The notes: generated from the letters alone by a model not told the origin. Shown: positions 1 through 7,060, counted from the first letter of the stretch. The stretch: DNA of 10,305 nucleotides from Rhodospirillales bacterium (GCA_030622775.1 JAUXFS010000024.1:1-10305), one strand, 5' to 3'. Program-made: numbers and translations.

Positions 1-29
1 ACCAGCGCGATCGATCGCGAGCGTTTCAT
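1..29 (-). CDS. 5' end of an unidentified gene (partial)
   Basis: An ATG on the minus strand at 29-27 is preceded by GGAGGA (41-36) with a six-base spacer, a near-ideal ribosome binding site. The nine complete codons read MKRSRSIAL and continue open to the window edge. A short basic N-terminus followed by Ile-Ala-Leu could begin a signal peptide or membrane segment, but nine residues are too few to decide. It lies downstream of the GH57 gene on the same strand, 202 bases after that gene's stop, so it may be cotranscribed or have its own promoter. The call rests on the start signal alone; the product is unknown. Confidence 0.5.
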
Positions 30-231
30 GCGTTTTCCTCCGTGGATGCGAATGGCAGGCGTCGGAACCGAAAGCTCCCCATCACCTTTGCCGGTACGGT
101 GAAGATAGTCGTTGAAGGGCCCGACGGGAACCAGCAAGTGCGCATTCAGCCGCAACCGCATATGTGTCAGACCTTGATCGCCCGGCCATGCCGATGCAGT
201 GCGCAGGCGACGAGCGACGCGGGGCGAACGC

Positions 232-2349
232 TCAGGCCAGATACACCCGTTCCAGCGCGCTCCGCGACACGTTGCCCCGGTTGTCCTCGGCCTCGACGAA
301 ATAGCGGATGTCGCCGGCGCCGACCGGCAGTCGGGCGGTATAGTAGTTGGCGACGACCGCGGCGCCGGTCTCGGACGGATAGGGGCCGTGGTTTTCCATC
401 TCGAATTTTGTCTCGCCGGTGGCGGCGCGTAGCACCAGGTTCACCCGCTTCAGGCCGGCGATGTCGTGGACGAAGGTGTGGACCACGCCTTCGCGCCGGG
501 CATCCTCCAGGCACCCCTGGCCCCACTTCTTGCCGCCCGGGTTTTCCGGCGTCACCCACGGCGCGAAGATGGTCGGCCCGGTCTTGTTCTTGCCCTTGGC
601 GACGAGGGTATCGAGCGCGTCCTTGATCCGGCCGTGGCCGAGGTTGGCGGCGTTGGCCACCTGCCGGTCCCAGACGTCCTGTCCGGTCCAGTACCAGTAG
701 CAACTGGTCTCGGCGGTCAGCATCAGCCGCGTCGCCTCGGCCAGCGCCGGATGATCCGGCTCGGCGTCCTCCAGCGAATGCACCATGTTCTGGAACGCCG
801 TCAGCACCGCCCACGAGTTGAGATCCGGCGAATACGGTTCGTTGTAGCGGCTGAACCATTTCATGAACTGGGGGTCGCCGTTGTCGGCGCCGCTCCACGA
901 CCCGGGCTCGATGTGGACCGCCGCGGCCGGATCGGGCGGGAAGCGCTCGAGATAGTCGCGGATCGTGGTCAGCTCGAAGCGGGGATCCCGGTTGAGCCAT
1001 TCCACCATCCGGCCGGTGTTGTGATGGTAGTAGCTGTCGGCGCCGCCGCCGTGGTTGTCGCCGTCGGAATGCAACAGGAAGAACGGCGGATGCTTGGGAT
1101 CGAAACCGCCGGTCGAGACGACCCGGTCGTACACCTGCCCGAGCACGTCCGCGTACTGCAACGCGCCGAAGCCGCCGCGGGCGTCCTCGTTGCCGATATA
1201 GCGCTCCGCCGGCACCGCGATCAGCTTGTGGGTGTTGCCGTGCGGATCCTCGTAGGCCACGTACTCGGGCCGGAGCAGAGCGGGCGAGATCTTCGATCCG
1301 GCCCAGATGTTGTGAAGCTGCAGCCAATCGTCCGCCGGCGGGTCGGCCTGTTCGGCCGGATTGGGCGGCAGCATGCCCTCGCCGATGCCGGCGTAGGGGT
1401 AGTCCTCGCAGGCGCGAAAGCGATGGATCGAGTCGTAGATCACCGCCTTGATCCCGGCCTCGATCAGCGCCGGGATCATCCGCACGTGGAAAGCGGTCTC
1501 CGGCGGGAACAGGATTCTCGACGCCTCGACGCCGAACGCCTTGTTGACGATGCGCCGGTGCCACTGGATCTGCTTGACGATGTCGCGGCCGGGGATCAAC
1601 GCCATCAGCGGGTGGTGGAAGCCGAACGCGGTGAAGTCGACGCGGGGATTGCCGAGATCGGTGGTGTCGCCGGCGGCGGCGCGGAGCGCCCCGTTCCAGC
1701 CGGCGAAGCGTCCGCCGCACAGGCCGTCGCGGGCGCAGCGGTCGAGCTGTTCGATCAGCGAACCGCTCCAACTCGTCGACAGACCCGCGTGCGCCAGCCC
1801 GGCGTGCGCGTACTGGCGCACCGCCGCCGGGATGAAGTCGGTGTAGTTGCCGCCGCGCGAGCCGAAGATCCCGTCCTTCTCGCCGTCCCAGGCATTCGGA
1901 TCGGTGGTGTCGTAATACGGCTGGTGCATGTGCTTGTGGATGCCGAAGTAGACCTTGACCTCGGCGCCGGCGACGACACCGGCTCGGGGGGCGGAGCGGG
2001 CCGCGGCGTTCAGCATCACCGTGCGGAACTCCTTGACCCAGTCGCCGCCGTCGGCCCGGCCGATGTCGGCCTTGCGGCAGCCCTCCACCTGAACCGTGAT
2101 CTCCCCCGGCCCGGTCAGGCCGGCCGGCACGTCGACCACGTACTCGGTCGCCGATTCCACGGCGGGGGCGGAGCGGATGGCGTCGCCGTTGATCAGATGC
2201 CGTCCCCCTTGGGCATGGACGATGACCTGAGGGAACGGGATTTCGCCGTCGGCGCTCAAGGTGATCGCGAATTCGGGATTCTTTCCCGAGGCCTCGCAGA
2301 CGAGGCCGGCGGGCGTGTCGATGCGAAGAAACCGAGAGAAAACGGTCAT
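232..2349 (-). CDS. Glycoside hydrolase family 57 type protein
   Basis: This 705-residue protein carries hallmarks of GH57, a family of retaining alpha-glucan-active enzymes (alpha-amylases, 4-alpha-glucanotransferases, branching enzymes). Residues 138-144 hold the N-terminal GH57 motif (HKHMHQP). Residues 243-252 (GFHHPLMALI) match the family's FHP-L-LI region. FPPETAF at 281-287 gives Glu284 as candidate nucleophile, and HSDGDN at 427-432 gives Asp429 or Asp431 as candidate acid/base. The aromatic ETSCYWYWTG near 547-556 resembles the family's ESDWFWWYG region. Residues 1-130 and about 620-705 look like beta-rich flanking domains. There is no signal peptide, so it is probably cytosolic and may act on storage glucan; the substrate cannot be read from the sequence. 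The start ATG has AGGAG upstream. The same frame stays open well upstream through the transporter region, but that stretch is a shadow of the transporter frame, so the ATG at 2349 is chosen. The protein is placed in the family with good confidence; its exact reaction is unknown. Confidence 0.88.
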   Translation of the reverse strand: MTVFSRFLRIDTPAGLVCEASGKNPEFAITLSADGEIPFPQVIVHAQGGRHLINGDAIRSAPAVESATEYVVDVPAGLTGPGEITVQVEGCRKADIGRADGGDWVKEFRTVMLNAAARSAPRAGVVAGAEVKVYFGIHKHMHQPYYDTTDPNAWDGEKDGIFGSRGGNYTDFIPAAVRQYAHAGLAHAGLSTSWSGSLIEQLDRCARDGLCGGRFAGWNGALRAAAGDTTDLGNPRVDFTAFGFHHPLMALIPGRDIVKQIQWHRRIVNKAFGVEASRILFPPETAFHVRMIPALIEAGIKAVIYDSIHRFRACEDYPYAGIGEGMLPPNPAEQADPPADDWLQLHNIWAGSKISPALLRPEYVAYEDPHGNTHKLIAVPAERYIGNEDARGGFGALQYADVLGQVYDRVVSTGGFDPKHPPFFLLHSDGDNHGGGADSYYHHNTGRMVEWLNRDPRFELTTIRDYLERFPPDPAAAVHIEPGSWSGADNGDPQFMKWFSRYNEPYSPDLNSWAVLTAFQNMVHSLEDAEPDHPALAEATRLMLTAETSCYWYWTGQDVWDRQVANAANLGHGRIKDALDTLVAKGKNKTGPTIFAPWVTPENPGGKKWGQGCLEDARREGVVHTFVHDIAGLKRVNLVLRAATGETKFEMENHGPYPSETGAAVVANYYTARLPVGAGDIRYFVEAEDNRGNVSRSALERVYLA

Positions 2350-2420
2350 TGCCGCACTCCTGAAAGGCTGGAAACGAAGGCGATCGATCGGAACGGCCCG
2401 TCCGCTGGCGCGGAAACAGC

Positions 2421-2460
2421 GCACGCTTCCGCGGATCGTGCAATCTTTTTTTGGAGATTG
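2421..2460. other. Hairpins with a T7 run before the GH57 gene
   Basis: On the plus strand GCACG (2421-2425) pairs with CGTGC (2437-2441), and the stem is followed within four bases by seven T residues. A second small stem, CAATCT (2441-2446) with AGATTG (2455-2460), surrounds the T-run. Read on the plus strand this resembles a weak intrinsic terminator, although no plus-strand gene ends here. Read on the minus strand it lies in the putative leader or promoter region of the GH57 gene, about 70-110 bases before its start. Its function is uncertain. Confidence 0.25.
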
Positions 2461-2525
2461 GAGGGCCTCGCATCCTGCTCTCGCGGCACGCTCGACGACG
2501 CCTGCACGGCCGCCCAACCGACGAG

Positions 2526-2552
2526 CCGAAACCGAAACATACTGCCCGAAAC
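2526..2552 (-). repeat. Three CCGAAAC direct repeats (GTTTCGG on the minus strand)
   Basis: CCGAAAC occurs at 2526-2532, 2532-2538 (sharing one base with the first) and 2546-2552. The cluster lies in the 248-base gap between the transporter stop and the GH57 start, about 180 bases upstream of the GH57 ATG. Clustered short direct repeats can be regulator binding sites, but the copies are not evenly spaced and could be chance in this GC-rich DNA. No clear promoter hexamers were seen nearby. Confidence 0.3.
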
Positions 2553-2597
2553 CCGGCGAATCGCCGCGCCTGGGCCGAGGCATTCGGCAGCCATGAG

Positions 2598-3899
2598 CTA
2601 CGAGCGTGGCGGAAGATCGGCGAGCGGTGCTTCGGGTTGCGCGATCCCGATGTCGTGTTGCACTTCGGGCTGGGACGCATCGAGGGGAACCGTGCCCGGA
2701 TAGGCGACGGTGACGGCGAACTGCGCGTCCTCCTGCGGAACCGGCGCGGGGCGTCGGGACACCCGGTGGACGGCATAACCTCCGAGGACCGCCATCACCG
2801 CCGCGAGGAACGCGTAGAGCCCACCCGGGCCGAGCCAGCCCATCATCATCGAAGCGACCGGTGATCCGACCATCGATCCGATGCTGTAAACCAGAATCAG
2901 GGCGGCAGCGGCGGGGACCAGCGAGCTTTCGGGCAACCAGTCGTTGATATAGGCGAGGAGAATGGCGTACAGGGGAAAGGTGCTGGCCCCGGCAAGGACG
3001 GCGCCGACGAGAACGAAGCCGGGCGACGGCCGTTCGGGCATCGTCGCGGCGAACAGGCCGCACCCGATACCGCCGAGAACGGCGACGACCGCGATGACCA
3101 CCCGGCGGTCGAACCGGTCCGACAACCAGCCAAGCGGATACTGCAGGCACAGGCCGGAAAGCATCGCCGTGGTCATGAACGCCGAAACCCATCCCGGCTC
3201 CAGCGTCATCTGGTCCGCGAACACCGGGCCGAGCCCGATGAACGCGCCTCCCACGGCGCCGACCAACAGCACGCCGACGATCCCGAACGGCGTTTCCGCG
3301 AAAAGCCGCCGTAACGGCAGTCGCTCGCTGCGTAACGGCTCGCCGACCACCGGCGCGCTCGCCCGGGTCAGGGTCACCGGAACCAGGGCGAACGACACCA
3401 TCATCGATGCGATGACGAACAGCACGAACCCGCCGGCGGACCCGAGACCGGCAAGCAGCGGGCCGCACGCGTAGCCGGCGAAGACCGCGCTGGCGTAGAT
3501 CGACAGCAACCGGCCACGAAACTCGTTGCTCGCCCGTGCGTTGAGCTAGCTCTCGACGACCAGGTAGAGCCCGGCGAAGCAAAAGCCGGTGGCGAAGCGA
3601 ATCGCCGCCCACGCGACCGGATCGGGCAGCAGCGGATGCGCCAGCGTCACGCCGGAAATAATGGAGGCCAGCGCCGCGAACGTGCGGATGTGGCCGGCCA
3701 TCCCCACCAGCCGGACGGCGAAAACCGACCCGACCGCGAAGCCGCCGAAATAGGCTGCGGTGATCCACCCCATGGCCTGCACCGAGAACCCTTCCAGACT
3801 CCCCCGCAGCGCCAGAACCACGAACTGCAGGCTATTGCCGGCCAGCAGCATGGAAAAGCTGAGAATCAGCGCCGCGACGGAAAGCAGAAGTGAACGCAT
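2598..3899 (-). pseudogene. YcaD-like MFS transporter interrupted by an in-frame amber codon
   Basis: This is an MFS transporter of 433 codons, split by TAG at 3548-3546 (codon 118). The 5' part (3899-3549, 117 residues) covers about four membrane segments and ends in LYLVVES. The 3' part continues in the same frame with LNARASNEFRGRLLSIYA, the segment after helix 4 in YcaD-type transporters. It then gives the remaining helices, an MFS loop motif GWLSDRFDRR, and LVYSIGSMVG, like YcaD LLSYTVGS. Relatives often have VESWL at the break, so TGG to TAG (one base) is the simplest explanation. The start ATG at 3899 has AAAGGA upstream. A TTG at 3509 could restart translation of 303 residues, but that piece would lack four helices. 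A proline-rich tail of about 50 residues follows the last helix. The rest of the frame is undamaged, so it is either a recent pseudogene, a suppressed stop, or a sequencing error. The substrate is unknown. Confidence 0.85.
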
Positions 3900-3924
3900 C
3901 CCCCGATCCTTTCGTCGTCCGCCG

Positions 3925-3947
3925 ACAGGCGCCTGTTCGAAATTCGA
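3925..3947. promoter_or_regulatory. Two abutting palindromes before the transporter start
   Basis: ACAGGCGCCTGT (3925-3936) is a perfect 12-bp palindrome. It is immediately followed by TCGAAATTCGA (3937-3947), a perfect 11-base palindrome around a central A. They lie 26-48 bases upstream of the transporter ATG, where a repressor operator would be expected. The position suggests local control of the transporter; no regulator gene is visible in the window, and binding is inference only. Confidence 0.35.
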
Positions 3948-4189
3948 GCTCACCGATCGTCGGTAGCCGCCGCGACCCATGGTAGCATCGCCGACCGTCC
4001 GAAGCCATTCCGACGCCGGTCCTCTCGCCCCCGGCAACGCCTCCCCCCTCGGCGGACGTTTGCTTCCGGGCGGGCGAACGGGGCGTGGGAATTCGGCACC
4101 CGCAGCGTTGGCCCGCGAAGACCGGGCGACGGCACCCCTGTCGAGCGGAAACACCCCTGCCGGCGGGCGAACCACGGATCCCGTTGCGT

Positions 4190-4222
4190 GAAAATCTATA
4201 TTTTATACTCTCTATGATTGCA
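4190..4222 (+). promoter_or_regulatory. AT-rich promoter-like island
   Basis: In otherwise very GC-rich DNA this stretch of about 33 bases is strongly AT-rich. It contains two good -10-like hexamers, TATACT (4204-4209) and TATGAT (4213-4218), each five of six to the sigma-70 consensus. No convincing -35 sits at the right distance: TTGCGT at 4184-4189 is 14 or 23 bases away. It lies 80-110 bases upstream of the ATG at 4302 and is the best promoter candidate for that gene, though AT-richness could also serve the divergent transporter. Confidence 0.4.
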
Positions 4223-4301
4223 TTCGCCCATAACTTTTGGCACACTGCGGCCGGAGGCAGGCGGCGGACGCCGCGGCGGAAAGACAATCCAGGAGATCCC
4301 C

Positions 4302-5336
4302 ATGGCCTTGACCGCACCCCTTTCCCGACCGATGCCCGAGCTGGTGGTGCCGATGGTGGCGGCCGGAGCGATCCTCGCCACCGACGTCCTCAAGCTCCGC
4401 CGCGAAGTGTTCACCGACGGTGCCGTAGACCGCGGCGAAGCCGAGCTTCTGTTCTATCTGAACGAGCGCTGCCGCAACCACGGCACCGCCTGGAACGACT
4501 TCTTCGTCGACGCGCTCACCGACTACTTCGTCTGGCAACAGCAGCCGAAGGGCTATCTCGGTATCGGCGAGGGGCGGTTTCTGATCGAGGGCATCACCCG
4601 CGACGGCCGCATCGACGGCCGCACCGAGCTGGAGCTGCTGGTCAACGTCGTCCACTGGGTGCGGCGCTGCCCCGAGAGGGTGGTGTTGCTTGCGCTCGAG
4701 GCGGTCAAGGAGAGCGTGCTCGCGGGCGGTGGGCTCCTGTTCGGTTCGAAGCGGCGGCGGCCCGGCATCATCGACCGGGCGGACGTGGAGATCATCCGCA
4801 AGCTGATCTACGCCGGCGGCGGGGCGGGAGGCCTGACCGTCACCCGCGCCGAGGCCGACATGCTGTTCGATCTCAACGACGCGACGGTGGAGAAAGAGAA
4901 CGCCGACACCTGGGAGGAGCTGTTCGTCAAGGCGATCGCCGGTCACGTGATGTTCCCCCAGGGTGCTCCGGTGGTGCCGGACGTGGACGAGGTGATGCGG
5001 CGCGAGGCCTGGGTCAAGGACCGCCGCAGCGTCGGCCGGCTGCTCGGCGGCATCGGCGGCGCCGTCGTCCGCGGCAAGTTCGCCCAGGGCTGGCATATGG
5101 CCGACCTGTTCGGCGCCCGGGCCAAGCGCGAGGAGGCCGAGCGCGAGCGCGCCGAGGCCGAGGAAGCCGAGCGCCGCCAGTCCATCGACGCGGCGGAGGC
5201 GGCTTGGCTGGTCGAGCGGATCGGCCGCGACGAGATCGTCCACGACAATGAACGCGCGTTGCTCGCGTTCATCAAGAAGCACGCGTCGGCGGTGCATCCG
5301 TCGCTGCTGGCGTTGTTCGAACAGGCCGGCGTGTAA
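4302..5336 (+). CDS. Conserved-looking protein with duplicated TerB/EF-hand-like helical modules
   Basis: This is a 344-residue, soluble, mostly helical protein of unknown function. ATG 4302 follows AGGAG (4291-4295) by six bases; an in-frame ATG at 4218 would add 28 residues of low-complexity sequence without a clear ribosome site. The protein appears to be a tandem duplication of an A-B pair. A modules lie at about 35-80 and 168-220; each has an E-A-(E/D)-x-L-F-x-L-N stretch, then W-(N/E)-(D/E)-x-F-V-x-A. B modules lie at about 91-140 and 300-344, each with a (F/W)L(I/V)E-x-I-x-RD stretch and later E-x-x-LL. Modules A1 and B1 carry TDGAVDRGE and RDGRIDGRTE, a DG-h-D-x-x-E pattern shared by TerB-fold and EF-hand-like helical units. 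Residues 272-293 are a charged Glu/Arg/Ala helix, possibly a coiled coil. No signal peptide or membrane segment is seen. I recall similar uncharacterised proteins in other alphaproteobacteria but cannot verify this. It lies upstream of, and is probably transcribed separately from, the flagellar operon. Confidence 0.82.
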   Translation: MALTAPLSRPMPELVVPMVAAGAILATDVLKLRREVFTDGAVDRGEAELLFYLNERCRNHGTAWNDFFVDALTDYFVWQQQPKGYLGIGEGRFLIEGITRDGRIDGRTELELLVNVVHWVRRCPERVVLLALEAVKESVLAGGGLLFGSKRRRPGIIDRADVEIIRKLIYAGGGAGGLTVTRAEADMLFDLNDATVEKENADTWEELFVKAIAGHVMFPQGAPVVPDVDEVMRREAWVKDRRSVGRLLGGIGGAVVRGKFAQGWHMADLFGARAKREEAERERAEAEEAERRQSIDAAEAAWLVERIGRDEIVHDNERALLAFIKKHASAVHPSLLALFEQAGV

Positions 5337-5393
5337 TCCGCGCCGGCCCCTGGTTAGCCCCAAGAAGCCCCCCTACCCCATCCGTTCCCGGTA

Positions 5394-5421
5394 GCCGGCG
5401 GCGCCCGGCAAGATCTGCCGG
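5394..5421. promoter_or_regulatory. Inverted repeats upstream of the sigma-54 promoter, candidate enhancer site
   Basis: CCGGCAAGATCTGCCGG (5405-5421) has perfect six-base arms CCGGCA and TGCCGG around a five-base spacer. An overlapping GCCGG (5394-5398) / CCGGC (5405-5409) pair precedes it, and a further half-site-like TTGCCG lies at 5434-5439. The repeat is about 85-95 bases upstream of the sigma-54 -24 element, a normal distance for a bacterial enhancer-binding protein. Its CGGCA/TGCCG core is of the kind bound by FlbD at Caulobacter flagellar promoters, as far as I recall. An AT-rich segment (5461-5480) lies between it and the promoter and could help DNA bending. The regulator's identity is inference. 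Confidence 0.45.
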
Positions 5422-5502
5422 CCTCGATCGATGTTGCCGACCCCGGCCGCTCAAGTCACCCTGAAAAATCCAATTTTACAACGCCTTAGAGGAAAACGGC
5501 GT

Positions 5503-5518
5503 TGGCACGGCTTTCGCA
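5503..5518 (+). promoter_or_regulatory. Sigma-54 promoter for the flgI operon
   Basis: TGGCACGGCTTTCGCA matches the sigma-54 consensus TGGCAC-N5-TTGCA at all but one consensus base (TCGCA for TTGCA). It keeps the essential GG (5504-5505), ten-base spacer and GC (5516-5517). Transcription would start near 5529, giving a leader of about 33 bases before the flgI ATG. Sigma-54 with an activator such as FlbD is known to drive hook-basal-body operons in Caulobacter, so the location fits. It also argues against the alternative in-frame TTG start at 5502, which overlaps the -24 element. Confidence 0.68.
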
Positions 5519-5561
5519 AGGCTGCGCCGAGAATTGGCATCGCCTGCCGGGAAAGCTGCTC

Positions 5562-6725
5562 ATGAACGCAAACAACGACAACCATCGCCTTTGCCGCCGG
5601 GCCCTCGCCAAGGGGCGGAAGGCGGCCGCGGTGGCCATCGCCCTGGTGCTGGCCGTGGCGACGGTGGACACGGCGTCGGCGGCGTCGCGGATCAAGGACA
5701 TCGTCGACTTCGAGGGGGTGCGCGAAAACCAGTTGGTCGGCTACGGGCTGGTGGTCGGCCTCAACAACACCGGCGATACCCTGCGTGAAGGCGGCTTCAC
5801 CAAGCAGAGCCTGCAGTCGATGCTCAACCGGTTGGGCGTCAAACCGACCAACGAGGGGCTCACCTCCCAGAACGTCGCCGCGGTGATGATCACCGCCGAG
5901 CTGCCGGCGTTCGCCCGCCAGGGTACCCGCATCGACGTGACCGTCAGCGCGCTGGGCGATGCCGAAAGCCTGCAAGGCGGAACGTTGCTGGTCACCCCGC
6001 TGCTCGGCGCCGACGGCGAGGTCTACGCGGTGGGCCAGGGACAGGTCGGCGTCGCCGGCTTCTCCGCCGGCGGCGCCGCGGAAAGCATCACCCGGGGGGT
6101 GCCGACCAGCGGCCGCATCGCCAATGGCGCGATCGTCGAGCGCGAGGTCGCCTTCGAGATGGCCAACATGGACTCCGTCACCCTCACCCTGCGCAGCCCC
6201 GACTTCACCACCGCCCGGCGCATCGGCCAGGCGATCAACGCGTTTCTCGGCACCGCCGCGGCCAGGCCGAGCGATCCGAGCACCGTTCACGTGGCCGTGC
6301 CCGACAGCTACCACAGGAACGTGGTCAACCTGCTCACCGACATCGAGCAACTGAGGATCGAACCCGACCAGCCGGCGAAGGTGATCATCGACGAGACCTC
6401 GGGGATCATCGTCATGGGCGAGAACGTGCGGGTCAGCACCGTCGCCATCGCCCAGGGCAACCTGACCATCCGCATCACCGAGACGCCGGAGGTCTCCCAA
6501 CCCAACCCGTTCGCCGAGGTCGGTCATACGGTGGAGGTGCCGCGCACCGACATCGAGGTGGATGACGACTCCGACCACCGTCTCGGCGTCGTCGAGCAGG
6601 GCGTAACCCTCCAGAACCTGGTCAACGGCCTCAACGCGCTGGGCATCGGCCCCCGCGACATGATCTCCATCCTCCAGGCGATCAAGGCGGCCGGCGCCCT
6701 GCACGCCGAAATCAGGGTGATGTGA
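5562..6725 (+). CDS. flgI: Flagellar P-ring protein FlgI
   Basis: FlgI assembles in the periplasm into the P-ring, the peptidoglycan-level bushing around the flagellar rod. The 387-residue product matches the family along its length. A basic N-region and hydrophobic stretch (about 19-37) end in DTASA-A, giving likely Sec signal-peptide cleavage after residue 40 or 41. The mature part opens with the signature RIKDIVDFEGVRENQLVGYG and continues with GLVVGLNNTGD, PAFARQGTRIDV, GGTLLVTPLLGADGEVYA and DETSGIIVMG. It ends in a typical ILQAIKAAGALHAEIRVM. ATG 5562 is chosen because it directly precedes the signal peptide and lies downstream of the sigma-54 promoter; the ribosome site (GGGAAAG) is modest. 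An in-frame TTG at 5502 with AGAGGA upstream would add 20 residues but sits on the promoter. It is the first gene of the flagellar operon, and its stop overlaps the next start (TGATG). Confidence 0.97.
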   Translation: MNANNDNHRLCRRALAKGRKAAAVAIALVLAVATVDTASAASRIKDIVDFEGVRENQLVGYGLVVGLNNTGDTLREGGFTKQSLQSMLNRLGVKPTNEGLTSQNVAAVMITAELPAFARQGTRIDVTVSALGDAESLQGGTLLVTPLLGADGEVYAVGQGQVGVAGFSAGGAAESITRGVPTSGRIANGAIVEREVAFEMANMDSVTLTLRSPDFTTARRIGQAINAFLGTAAARPSDPSTVHVAVPDSYHRNVVNLLTDIEQLRIEPDQPAKVIIDETSGIIVMGENVRVSTVAIAQGNLTIRITETPEVSQPNPFAEVGHTVEVPRTDIEVDDDSDHRLGVVEQGVTLQNLVNGLNALGIGPRDMISILQAIKAAGALHAEIRVM

Positions 6726-7060
6726 TGGGCGACAGCGTGGCGACCCTCCAGGCCCGCACCGCGGTGCTGACGGCGAACGGCAGGCCGCCGGTGGTGCGCG
6801 CCGATGCCGACCTCGCCCGGGTCCGCCGCACGGCGGTCGAGTTCGAGGCCTATTTTCTGGCCCAGGCGCTGCAGCCGATGTTCGCCGGCATCGGCGCCGA
6901 GGAGCCGTTCGGCGGCGGCTTCGCCGAGGACATGTGGCGGTCGATGCAGGTGGAGCAATACGGCAAGGCGCTGGCCAAATCCGGCGGCATCGGTATCGCC
7001 GACGCGGTGGTCCGCGAGATGCTGCGGGCTCAAGAGCAAACGGAAGGACCGACACCATGA
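6725..7060 (+). CDS. flgJ: FlgJ-type rod-binding protein, single domain
   Basis: This 111-residue protein corresponds to the N-terminal rod-binding domain of FlgJ, which caps and helps assemble the flagellar rod. The conserved core spans about residues 37-100: FEAYFLAQALQPMF, then PFGGGFAEDMWRSM, EQYGKALAKSGGIGIAD and a terminal VVREML helix. The peptidoglycan-hydrolase domain found at the C-terminus of enterobacterial FlgJ is absent. That is usual in alphaproteobacteria, where a separate lytic enzyme is thought to open the wall. The ATG at 6725 shares its A with the flgI stop; a GTG one codon earlier (6722) is an alternative. Its stop overlaps the next start as ATGA, indicating translational coupling on both sides. 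Confidence 0.92.
   Translation: MGDSVATLQARTAVLTANGRPPVVRADADLARVRRTAVEFEAYFLAQALQPMFAGIGAEEPFGGGFAEDMWRSMQVEQYGKALAKSGGIGIADAVVREMLRAQEQTEGPTP

Larger units (their letters stand above)
3900..4301. other. Divergent intergenic region of about 400 bases
   Basis: This gap separates the minus-strand transporter from the plus-strand 344-residue protein gene. Open frames through it on either strand lack ribosome binding sites and recognisable protein content, so I see no gene. Apart from the paired palindromes near its left end and the AT-rich island near its right end, I see only GC-rich sequence and a small ACCGA-TCG-TCGGT inverted repeat at 3952-3964. It presumably carries the promoters of both flanking genes. 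Confidence 0.6.

Noticed and set aside
6..19. Perfect 14-base palindrome CGCGATCGATCGCG near the window start
   Set aside because: It lies inside the first codons of the partial gene and is built from GATC/CGCG words that are common in such DNA; no reason to see an operator.
466..2703. Long plus-strand open frame of 745 codons opposite the GH57 gene
   Set aside because: Composition is typical of an antisense shadow in GC-rich DNA (Arg/Val/Gly/His-rich), with no recognisable domain or ribosome site; the opposite strand has clear GH57 motifs.
232..3768. Open minus-strand frame of 1178 codons suggesting a giant fusion protein
   Set aside because: The first 473 codons are an Arg-rich shadow of the transporter read in another frame; a good ribosome site and the GH57 sequence begin at 2349.
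4238..4252. TGGCAC upstream of the 344-residue protein gene, resembling a sigma-54 -24 element
   Set aside because: Ten bases after GG the sequence is CC, not GC, and no TTGC-like -12 element follows, so the essential spacing fails.
5502..5561. Upstream TTG start for flgI with AGAGGA before it
   Set aside because: It would put 20 extra residues before the signal peptide, and it overlaps the sigma-54 -24 element, so it would not be in the predicted message.
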